From Agrobacterium fabrum (lineage in GTDB: Bacteria; Pseudomonadota; Alphaproteobacteria; Rhizobiales; Rhizobiaceae), in contig QFOL01000008.1 of NCBI GenBank assembly GCA_003241215.1, positions 1-40,093 on the forward strand: DNA of 40,093 nucleotides, in the 5' to 3' direction. Under the pieces are notes generated by a model. That model ran no database searches. It was not told the DNA's origin and saw nothing but the letters and a program-made list of their open reading frames with translations. Made by a program: the position numbers and the translations under genes. This document shows, piece after piece, positions 25,373 to 32,188 of this stretch; the first letter of the stretch is position 1; the number at the start of each line of letters is the position of its first letter.

Positions 25373-28359
25373 ACTCCTATCGCGTTTCCGGCCGTGGCCG
25401 TGTGGATGCCGCCCGCTCGATAAGCTTTACTTTCGACGGCAGGACCTATCGCGGTGTGAAGGGCGATACGGTCGCCTCCGCACTTCTCGCCAATGGCGTG
25501 CATCTGATGGGCCGCTCGTTCAAATATCACCGCCCGCGCGGCCCGGTGGCGGCGGGTTCCGAGGAGCCGAATGCGCTGATCGGCACCCGCCGCAGCGCCG
25601 GACGTTTCGAGCCGAACACCCGCGCCACGGTGCAGGAAATCTGGAACGGGCTCACAACCACCTCGCAGAACAAATATCCGAGCCTGAAATTCGATATCGG
25701 TGCGGTCAACGACATGGCCTATATGCTGTTTTCGGCGGGCTTCTACTACAAGACCTTCATGTGGCCGAAGAGCTTCTGGAACAAGGTCTACGAGCCTTTT
25801 ATCCGCGCGGCTGCGGGTCTCGGCGTTTCGCCGACGGAGGAAGATCCCGATACCTATGCCTCGCGCAACCGGCATTGCGATGTGCTGATCGTCGGCGCCG
25901 GTCCCGCGGGTCTTGCGGCAGCGCGTGCGGCGGCGGTCGATGGCCTCAAGGTTGTGCTGGTCGATGAAAATGCTGAAGCCGGCGGCACGCTGCTATCCGA
26001 ACCGCAGGCGAAGATCGACGGCAAGCCCGCATGGACCTGGCTTGCGGATGAATTGACGGCGCTGAAGGAGCGCGGCGTCAGGGTCATGACCCGCACGACG
26101 GCGATTGCCTATTACCACCAGAACATGATCGGTCTCTGCGAAAGACTGACCGACCATCTCGAAACCGTGCCGAAGGATACGCCGCGCGAGCGCCTGTGGC
26201 GCGTTCGGGCGCGTCAGGTGGTGCTGGCGCAGGGCGCGCTGGAAAAGCCGCTGGTCTTCCACGGCAATGACCGGCCGGGTGTGATGCTGGCGGGCGCTGC
26301 CCAGACCTATCTGAACCGCTACGGTGTCAAGGTCGGCAACAGCCCGGTGGTGGTGACGAGCCATGACAGCGCCTGGTATGCGGCCTTCGATCTGCACGGT
26401 GCGGGTGCCCGCATTCAGGCCATTGTCGATACCCGTGCCCATGTGCGGGAAGAACTGGTGAACGAGGCGCGTGCGCTCGGCATTCCGGTCAAGCTGTCGC
26501 ATACGGTTACGGCGACCTCCGGGCGGCTGCGGGTCAAATCGATCCGCGTTAACCCGCTCAACGGTTCCACAGTCGGTGCGGGGCAGGAGATTGCCTGCGA
26601 CGCGGTGCTGATGTCGGGCGGCTGGACGCCGTCGCTGCATCTCTTTTCCCATACGCAGGGCAAGCTCGTATGGGACGACGAGCGCACTACCTTCCTGCCT
26701 GCCGTCACCAATGAGGATTGCGTGATTGCCGGGGCCGGTCGCGGGCTGTGGGGCATCGAGGCGGCGCTTAAGGACGGCGCGGAGCGGGGCCGTGAAGTTG
26801 CCGCAGCGCTTGGCAAGACCGCCAATGCTTCCGGCTATGCGGTGGAACATGACCGCACCGGCAGCGGCGTCTCGCACACGGAACTGCCGAGCGACCGCGA
26901 TGCCGGCAAGGCCAAGGCCTTCGTGGATTACCAGAACGACGTGACCGCCAAGGATCTGCGGCTTGCCGTGTGTGAGGGCATGCGTTCCATCGAACATGTC
27001 AAGCGCTACACCACCAACGGCATGGCGACCGATCAGGGCAAGATGTCCAACATCAACGGTCTCAACATCGCGGCGGAAGCGCTGGGCAAGCGCCAGCCGC
27101 AGGTGGGACTGACCACCTTCCGCCCGCCCTATACGCCAACGACCTTCGGGGCCTTTGCGGGTTATCACCGCGGCGCGCATTTCGAGGTGACGCGCAAGAC
27201 GCAGATCGACGGTTGGGCTGAGGAGTATGGCGCGGTCTATGAGCCGGTCGGGCAATGGCGTCGCGCCTGGTATTTCCCGAAGCCAGGCGAAGACATGGAT
27301 GCGGCGGTCAGCCGCGAATGCCGGGCGGTGCGCCAGAGCGTTGGTATTTTCGATGCTTCGACACTCGGCAAGATCGAAGTGGTCGGTCCTGATGCGGTCG
27401 AGTTCATGAACCGCATGTATACCAATCCCTGGACGAAACTCGCCGCCGGTCGTTGCCGTTATGGCCTGCTGCTCGGCGATGACGGCTTCATCCGCGACGA
27501 TGGCGTCATCGGCCGCATGAGCGAGGACCGCTTCCATGTCACCACCACCACAGGTGGGGCGGCGCGGGTGCTGAACATGATGGAGGATTACCTCCAGACC
27601 GAATGGCCCGATCTCAATGTCTGGCTGACCTCGACCACCGAACAGTGGTCCACCATCGCGCTGAACGGGCCGAACGCGGCAAAGCTGCTCGCGCCGCTGG
27701 TGGAAGGTATCGAACTGACGGAAGAGGCCTTCCCGCATATGTCCTGCGTGGAATGCACGGTGGCCGGCATGCCGGCGCGGCTGTTCCGCGTCAGCTTCAC
27801 CGGGGAGATCGGCTTCGAGGTCAATGTGCCCGCGCCGCTCGGCCGCAGGCTCTGGGAAATCCTGTGGGAAGCCGGCCAGCCATATGACATCACGCCTTAC
27901 GGCACGGAAACCATGCATGTGCTGCGCGCCGAAAAGGGTTACATCATCGTCGGCCAGGACACCGATGGCACGGTTACGCCCTATGATGCGGCGATGGGCT
28001 GGGCCGTGGGCAAGAACAAGCCCGATTTCGTCGGCAAGCGCGGCCTTGCCCGCCCCGATCTCGTCGCCAAGGGTCGCCGTCACCTCGTCGGCCTTCTGAC
28101 GGAGGACCGCTCGAAGCTGGAAGAGGGGGCGCAGATCGTCTTCGATCCGAAACAGCCGATCCCGATGAAAATGGTCGGCCACGTCACCTCCTCCTATCAC
28201 TCGGATGCCGCAGGCCAGCCGATTGCGCTGGCTCTGGTCGAAGGCGGTCATGAGCGGATGGGCGAGACCGTCTACATTCCGATGCTGGACCGCACCATTG
28301 CCGCGAAAATCACCGGGATGGTCTTTGTCGATCCTGAAAACACCCGCCTGAAAATCTGA
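25369..28359 (+). CDS. soxA: Sarcosine oxidase alpha subunit
   Basis: A 996-residue subunit with three parts. The N terminus (about residues 1-110) has the YRGVKGDTVASALLANGVHLMGRSFKYHRPRG block of the family. A pyridine nucleotide-disulfide-like domain (about 170-500) carries VGAGPAG (175-181). A C-terminal aminomethyltransferase-like domain (about 600-990) binds tetrahydrofolate and captures the methyl group. It holds the NAD site and supplies the folate site where formaldehyde is transferred. Length equals the usual 960-1000. The start overlaps soxD. A 793-residue open frame on the opposite strand is a shadow of its codon bias. Confidence 0.96.
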   Translation: MNSYRVSGRGRVDAARSISFTFDGRTYRGVKGDTVASALLANGVHLMGRSFKYHRPRGPVAAGSEEPNALIGTRRSAGRFEPNTRATVQEIWNGLTTTSQNKYPSLKFDIGAVNDMAYMLFSAGFYYKTFMWPKSFWNKVYEPFIRAAAGLGVSPTEEDPDTYASRNRHCDVLIVGAGPAGLAAARAAAVDGLKVVLVDENAEAGGTLLSEPQAKIDGKPAWTWLADELTALKERGVRVMTRTTAIAYYHQNMIGLCERLTDHLETVPKDTPRERLWRVRARQVVLAQGALEKPLVFHGNDRPGVMLAGAAQTYLNRYGVKVGNSPVVVTSHDSAWYAAFDLHGAGARIQAIVDTRAHVREELVNEARALGIPVKLSHTVTATSGRLRVKSIRVNPLNGSTVGAGQEIACDAVLMSGGWTPSLHLFSHTQGKLVWDDERTTFLPAVTNEDCVIAGAGRGLWGIEAALKDGAERGREVAAALGKTANASGYAVEHDRTGSGVSHTELPSDRDAGKAKAFVDYQNDVTAKDLRLAVCEGMRSIEHVKRYTTNGMATDQGKMSNINGLNIAAEALGKRQPQVGLTTFRPPYTPTTFGAFAGYHRGAHFEVTRKTQIDGWAEEYGAVYEPVGQWRRAWYFPKPGEDMDAAVSRECRAVRQSVGIFDASTLGKIEVVGPDAVEFMNRMYTNPWTKLAAGRCRYGLLLGDDGFIRDDGVIGRMSEDRFHVTTTTGGAARVLNMMEDYLQTEWPDLNVWLTSTTEQWSTIALNGPNAAKLLAPLVEGIELTEEAFPHMSCVECTVAGMPARLFRVSFTGEIGFEVNVPAPLGRRLWEILWEAGQPYDITPYGTETMHVLRAEKGYIIVGQDTDGTVTPYDAAMGWAVGKNKPDFVGKRGLARPDLVAKGRRHLVGLLTEDRSKLEEGAQIVFDPKQPIPMKMVGHVTSSYHSDAAGQPIALALVEGGHERMGETVYIPMLDRTIAAKITGMVFVDPENTRLKI

Positions 28360-28373
28360 CCCTGGAGATGACA

Positions 28374-28928
28374 ATGAACATGCGTGTTTCCTCGCCCGTT
28401 TCCGGCGTGCTGGCTGAGAGCAAGGCAGCCCGGGTCAGCATTCTGGCGCCGCAAGCGCGGTTGTCGCTGCGGGCGCGCGGCGATCTCACAGCGCTCAATG
28501 TCGCCCTTGGCCTGAGCTTGCCGGACCGGATCGGCAGCCGCGTTGCCGCAGGCGAAATCGAAGCCATGCGCCTTGGCCCCGACGAATGGACCGTGCTTGC
28601 ATCAATCAGCGCGGTTGACGGGCTGATCGCCGCCTGCTCAGGCGTTTACGCCAGCCATCCGCATGGTCTCGTCGACATTTCCGGACGGGAAGTGACGCTC
28701 CTGATCGAAGATCCGCGGGCCGCCGAATTGCTGACGCTGGGCTGCGCCCGCGATATCGACACGATTGCCGTCGGCGAGGGACGCCGGACGATTTTCGACG
28801 GCGTGACCGTGGTGTTGTGGCGCGATGCGGAAAACCGTTTCCGCATGGATATCTGGAACAGTTTCGCGTCGCATCTTGGCCATCTGCTGGAAACCGGCTG
28901 CAAGGAACTCGCGGCCGATATCGCTTGA
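28374..28928 (+). CDS. soxG: Sarcosine oxidase gamma subunit
   Basis: A 184-residue gamma subunit. The family shows LSLRARGDLTALNVALGLSLP, AMRLGPDEWTVLA, HGLVDISGREVTLLIEDPRAAELLTLGC and FRMDIWNSFASHLGHLLE. It is structurally related to the aminomethyltransferase fold and stabilises the tetramer. ATG codons at 28368 and 28374 are both possible; GGAG at 28363-28366 fits the second better. It lies 14 bases after soxA and is followed by a broken glyA copy. Confidence 0.93.
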   Translation: MNMRVSSPVSGVLAESKAARVSILAPQARLSLRARGDLTALNVALGLSLPDRIGSRVAAGEIEAMRLGPDEWTVLASISAVDGLIAACSGVYASHPHGLVDISGREVTLLIEDPRAAELLTLGCARDIDTIAVGEGRRTIFDGVTVVLWRDAENRFRMDIWNSFASHLGHLLETGCKELAADIA

Positions 28929-28945
28929 TTCAAGAGGAGGAAACA

Positions 28946-29069
28946 ATGCTTGACCGCCAGAAGACGCAGATCGAGCTGATCGCTTCGGAAAACACCGTTT
29001 CCGCCGATGTTCCGGCGGCTCAGGATCGGTGCTGACCAGCAATATGCCGAGGGTTATCCCGGCAAGCGT
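28946..29069 (+). pseudogene. glyA: Remnant of glyA (serine hydroxymethyltransferase)
   Basis: A strong ribosome site (AGAGGAGG) and ATG begin a peptide MLDRQKTQIELIASENTVSADV, which is the conserved N-terminal block of serine hydroxymethyltransferase. The conserved continuation AQ-GSVLTS-N-YAEGYPGKR is present but split across three reading frames: frame one to about 29022, GSVLTS at 29023-29040 in a second, YAEGYPGKR at 29043-29069 in a third, consistent with two single-base losses. The first frame stops at 29033-29035. The remaining 350 or more residues of the enzyme are absent, since purU starts at 29107. In related bacteria glyA accompanies soxBDAG and purU, so this is a decayed member of the operon. 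Confidence 0.87.
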
Positions 29070-29106
29070 TTTACGACGGCCGGTAAATCAGTCAGGGGAG
29101 CAGGAT

Positions 29107-29991
29107 TTGACCACCTATATCATGACAGTCTCGTGCCCGGCGCGCAGCGGCATCGTCGCCGCCGTCTCCGGTTATCTCGCCCGGTCCGGCTGCAATATCA
29201 ACGACAGTTCGCAATTCACCGACCAGGAGACGGGCCGCTTCTTCATGCGGTTGAGCTTCGTTTCCGAACAGGGATCGGGACGCGATGCGCTGCTCGACGG
29301 CTTCCGTCCCGTCGCGGCCGATTTCGATATGGATTATGATGTCCACGATCTTTCGCGAAAAACCAAAGTCGTGATCATGGTCTCGCGTTTCGGCCATTGT
29401 CTGAACGATCTGCTGTATCGCTCCCGCATCGGCGCGCTGCCGGTCGAGATCGTCGCGGTGATTTCCAACCATCTCGATTACCAGAAGCAGGTGGTAAACG
29501 ATGATATTCCCTTTCACCACATTCGCGTCACGCCGGAAACGAAGCCCGAGGCGGAAGCCGCGATACTGCAGGTGGTGCAGGATACCGGAGCGGAGCTTGT
29601 GGTGCTGGCGCGCTACATGCAGGTCCTCTCGGACCGGCTGTGTCAGGAAATGTCCGGCCGTATCATCAATATCCACCATTCCTTCCTGCCGTCCTTCAAG
29701 GGCGCCAACCCCTACAAGCAGGCCTATGAACGCGGGGTGAGGCTGATCGGCGCGACGGCGCACTATGTCACCGCCGATCTCGATGAAGGGCCGATCATCG
29801 AGCAGGATACGGTCCGTGTGACCCATGCCCAAAGCGCGATGGATTATGTCAGCCTGGGTCGGGATGTGGAGAGCCAGGTGCTTGCGCGGGCCATCCACGC
29901 CCATATTCACCACCGGGTCTTCCTGAACGGGAACAGGACGGTCGTCTTTCCCGCGTCTCCCGGAGAGCATGTCTCCGAGCGCATGGGCTGA
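29107..29991 (+). CDS. purU: Formyltetrahydrofolate deformylase PurU, TTG start
   Basis: A 294-residue enzyme that hydrolyses 10-formyl-tetrahydrofolate to formate and tetrahydrofolate, returning folate after sarcosine demethylation. An N-terminal ACT domain (about residues 1-80, TTYIMTVSCPARSGIVAAVSGYLARSGCNI) precedes the formyltransferase-like domain with VVISNH-type AVISNHLDYQK, PFHHIRVTPETK, LARYMQVLSDRL, IINIHHSFLPSFKGANPYKQA and DLDEGPII. The start is taken as TTG at 29107, preceded by AGGGGAG, because it gives the family N terminus exactly; an upstream GTG at 29029 would run through the glyA remnant. Last gene of the sox operon. Confidence 0.92.
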   Translation: MTTYIMTVSCPARSGIVAAVSGYLARSGCNINDSSQFTDQETGRFFMRLSFVSEQGSGRDALLDGFRPVAADFDMDYDVHDLSRKTKVVIMVSRFGHCLNDLLYRSRIGALPVEIVAVISNHLDYQKQVVNDDIPFHHIRVTPETKPEAEAAILQVVQDTGAELVVLARYMQVLSDRLCQEMSGRIINIHHSFLPSFKGANPYKQAYERGVRLIGATAHYVTADLDEGPIIEQDTVRVTHAQSAMDYVSLGRDVESQVLARAIHAHIHHRVFLNGNRTVVFPASPGEHVSERMG

Positions 29992-30025
29992 ATTCGGGCT
30001 CCTTGCGAAACCGTGATTTGCGCCC

Positions 30026-30069
30026 CTTCTCTCCGTGGCTCGCCGTTCTGGACGAACCACGGAGAGAAG
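30026..30069. terminator. Bidirectional terminator between purU and the MFS gene
   Basis: A perfect 13-bp inverted repeat CTTCTCTCCGTGG / CCACGGAGAGAAG with an 18-base loop fills the gap between two convergent genes. It begins 35 bases after the purU stop and ends 5 bases before the MFS stop. No strong T run follows on either strand. Confidence 0.7.
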
Positions 30070-30073
30070 ACTG

Positions 30074-31300
30074 TTATTCGGCGGGCTGGGCCATGGCCGC
30101 CGTGCCGGACCGCCCGCGATCTCCGGAGAGGCTGCGCTGGCCGAGGCCGATGATGGCGACTGTCGAAAGGCTGGCGACAATCGAGACCCAGAAACCGTTG
30201 CCCGGACCGAAATTATCGATCACCCAGCCGGAGACGAAGGCGCCGAGCGCCATGCCGATACCGATGCCGGTCATCACCCAGGTCACGCCTTCCGTCAGCA
30301 TCGATTCCGGCACGCGGCGTTCGATCAGGCCGAATGCGGTGATGAAGATCGGCGAGATCGCCACGCCGCTCAAGAAGACGGCAAAAGCCAGCAGTGCAAC
30401 CGTGGTGTTGGCGACGAGCAACGGCAGGGCGGTGAGTGCCAGCACGCTGACGGCGATCAGCAACTGGCGCTGCAGCGGTAATTTCGGGTTGAGCGCGCCG
30501 AGAATGAGGCCGACCACGAAGGAGCCGATGGCATAGACGCCAATGACGAGGCTGGCGGCTTCCGGCTGGCCCAGCGCCGAGGTGATTGCGACGGCACTCA
30601 CCTCGGCGGTGGCGAACGTCGAACCGACGAAGATCAGCGCTAGCGTGATGATCTGGACCGGACGCAGAAAGATAGCCGAACGCTGCCGGCGACCGCTTTC
30701 AACCGGACGCACCCTGGGCTCGGTCGAGCGTTGCAGAAGAAAGGCGAAAGTGCCGAGCGCCAGGAAGGTGGTGCTGATCATCATGCCCGCTTCCGGAAAG
30801 AGCGAAACAGCAAGGCCGACGGATAACGAGGCGCCGGAGATATAGACGAGCTCGTCGGCGGCGGATTCAAAAGCGAATGCGGTGTTGAGTTCCGGCCGGT
30901 CGCGGAAGATTTCCGTCCAGCGGGCACGCATCATGGCGGGAATGCTCGGCATGGTGGCGGCGAGGAAGGCGAAAAGGAACAGCGTCCAGACCGGCCATCT
31001 CTGATTTGTCGCGATAATCAGCGCCGCAAAGGCGATGACCGAGACGATGGTGGCCGGGATGAGGACGCTGCTCTGGCCCCTGCGATCCACCAGCCGGGAG
31101 ATTTGCGGGGAGAGGGCGGCGTTGGTCAAGGCGAAGGTTGCCGAAACCGCGCCGGCCAGCCAATATTCGCCATGGGTTTGCGAAAGCATGGCGACGATGC
31201 CGATCGGGGCCATGGCAATGGGGAGGCGGGCGAAGAAACCGGCGGCGGAAAAACCTTTAGCGCCTGGAGCCCGGAAAATTTCTCTGTATGGATTGGCCAT
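30074..31300 (-). CDS. MFS transporter
   Basis: A 408-residue major facilitator protein with about twelve membrane segments. The cytoplasmic loop between the second and third segments reads SRLVDRRGQSSVLIP, the motif A-like DRRG stretch, and a C-terminal ALGAFVSGWVID follows the usual pattern of drug or metabolite exporters. The substrate is unknown. The start at 31300 was chosen over an in-frame start at 31384 because it gives a normal N terminus and keeps the palindromic operators outside the coding region. It is divergent from a TetR regulator with three palindromes between, so it is probably a repressible efflux pump. Confidence 0.9.
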   Translation of the reverse strand: MANPYREIFRAPGAKGFSAAGFFARLPIAMAPIGIVAMLSQTHGEYWLAGAVSATFALTNAALSPQISRLVDRRGQSSVLIPATIVSVIAFAALIIATNQRWPVWTLFLFAFLAATMPSIPAMMRARWTEIFRDRPELNTAFAFESAADELVYISGASLSVGLAVSLFPEAGMMISTTFLALGTFAFLLQRSTEPRVRPVESGRRQRSAIFLRPVQIITLALIFVGSTFATAEVSAVAITSALGQPEAASLVIGVYAIGSFVVGLILGALNPKLPLQRQLLIAVSVLALTALPLLVANTTVALLAFAVFLSGVAISPIFITAFGLIERRVPESMLTEGVTWVMTGIGIGMALGAFVSGWVIDNFGPGNGFWVSIVASLSTVAIIGLGQRSLSGDRGRSGTAAMAQPAE

Positions 31301-31334
31301 AGGGATCACCTTGTTCAGATGGTGTTCGCCACAT

Positions 31335-31351
31335 ACATACGTGACGTATGT
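31335..31351. promoter_or_regulatory. TetR operator palindrome 1
   Basis: ACATACG-TGA-CGTATGT, a perfect 7-bp inverted repeat with a 3-base centre, is the MFS-side member of a set of three in the divergent MFS/TetR promoter. Its centre is 43 bases upstream of the MFS start codon. Confidence 0.8.
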
Positions 31352-31365
31352 GAATGAGATAATTG

Positions 31366-31380
31366 CATACGGCGCGTATG
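31366..31380. promoter_or_regulatory. TetR operator palindrome 2
   Basis: CATACG-GCG-CGTATG, a perfect 6-bp inverted repeat with a 3-base centre, is the middle copy. Its centre is 30 bases from that of palindrome 1, or about three helical turns, so bound dimers would sit on the same DNA face. Confidence 0.8.
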
Positions 31381-31388
31381 TCAACTAA

Positions 31389-31403
31389 TATACGCGTCGT
31401 ATG
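31389..31403. promoter_or_regulatory. TetR operator palindrome 3
   Basis: TATACG-CGT-CGTATG is the third copy, with one mismatch in the outermost base. It ends 17 bases before the TetR start, close to where its own promoter or ribosome site would be, suggesting autorepression. Its centre is 23 bases from palindrome 2. Confidence 0.75.
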
Positions 31404-31420
31404 TGGAAAGTGGAGAAAAA

Positions 31421-32014
31421 ATGCGCAAACCTCGCAGCGAAATGATTGCCGAGACGCGGGCGAAGCTGCTCACTGCCGGCCGCAGGGCTTTTGGCAGCAT
31501 CGGTTATGCGGAAGCGTCGATGGATGACTTCACCGCCGAGGCCGGCCTCACCCGTGGCGCGCTCTATCACCATTTTGGCGATAAAAAGGGCCTGCTTCTG
31601 GCCGTTGTGGCCGAGATCGACGCGGAGATGACGACAAGGCTTTGCGAGATTTCGTCGCGAGCCGCGACCCGGTGGGACGGCTTCGTCGATGAAAATGTCG
31701 GTTATGTCCGTATGGCCCTCGAGCCGGAAATCCAGCGGATCATGTTCCGCGACGGACCGGCGGTGCTCGGCGACCCCTCGCGCTGGCCGAACGCCAACGG
31801 CTGCATCTCGGCCGTGGCACGAAGCCTCGAGGCGCTCAAGGAAGAGGGAACGATCGCCGATATCGATCCGGAGGCCGGCGCCCGTTTCATCAACGCCGCC
31901 AGCAGCAGCGCCGCTCAGTGGATCGCGAATTCCGACGACCCCGAGACGACCTCGAAACGGGCCGTCGAAAGCTTCCGGACCTTTCTGGAGGGGCTGCGCA
32001 TCCGGAAGGGATGA
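31421..32014 (+). CDS. TetR-family transcriptional repressor
   Basis: A 197-residue TetR regulator. The N-terminal helix-turn-helix region is visible as ETRAKLLTAGRRAFGSIGYAEASMDDFTAEAGLTRGALYHHFGDKKGLLLAVV (in pieces, about residues 9-58). The C-terminal ligand domain contains RIMFRDGPAVLGDPSRWPNAN, a pattern seen in regulators of efflux genes. The start follows GTGGAG. It is divergent from an MFS transporter, and three palindromes between them are the likely binding sites. The inducer is unknown. Confidence 0.92.
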   Translation: MRKPRSEMIAETRAKLLTAGRRAFGSIGYAEASMDDFTAEAGLTRGALYHHFGDKKGLLLAVVAEIDAEMTTRLCEISSRAATRWDGFVDENVGYVRMALEPEIQRIMFRDGPAVLGDPSRWPNANGCISAVARSLEALKEEGTIADIDPEAGARFINAASSSAAQWIANSDDPETTSKRAVESFRTFLEGLRIRKG

Positions 32015-32030
32015 TCCGGGGCTTGCTCAA

Positions 32031-32050
32031 GCCGGCGTTGTTCGGCCGGC
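32031..32050 (+). terminator. Short hairpin after the TetR gene
   Basis: A perfect 6-bp stem GCCGGC / GCCGGC with an 8-base loop lies 17 bases after the TetR stop. It lacks a T run, so it is a weak terminator at best. Confidence 0.3.
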
Positions 32051-32120
32051 GTAGGATGGCGTCTTCGATGCGTCCTGACGGATTTCCCTTCAAAGCGGCT
32101 TTAGGGACATGGTCGTCTGC

Positions 32121-32138
32121 AAGTCATGCAACTGTCAT
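32121..32138 (+). promoter_or_regulatory. Pho box before the alkaline phosphatase gene
   Basis: AAGTCAT-GCAA-CTGTCAT shows two 7-base direct repeats with a 4-base spacer, the second identical to the PhoB consensus half site. A weaker third repeat (TGGTCGT, 32110-32116) lies at the same 11-base period upstream. A poor -10 (TAGGAG, 32149-32154) follows. The box ends 50 bases before the phosphatase start, as expected for phosphate-starvation control. Confidence 0.65.
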
Positions 32139-32188
32139 GTGGCGGGTCTAGGAGAGATTGTGGTTTTCACATGTCTCGCGAGGGGAAT

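Noticed and set aside
25993..28374. A 793-codon open frame on the minus strand
   Set aside because: It is fully antisense to soxA, which matches a known family over its whole length. High GC third positions produce such mirror frames, and the translated product is rich in His, Arg and Gly without recognisable domains.
28946..29035. A possible small 29-residue protein with a good ribosome site
   Set aside because: Its sequence is the N-terminal block of serine hydroxymethyltransferase and the continuation is found frameshifted just downstream, so a pseudogene explains it better than a new small protein.
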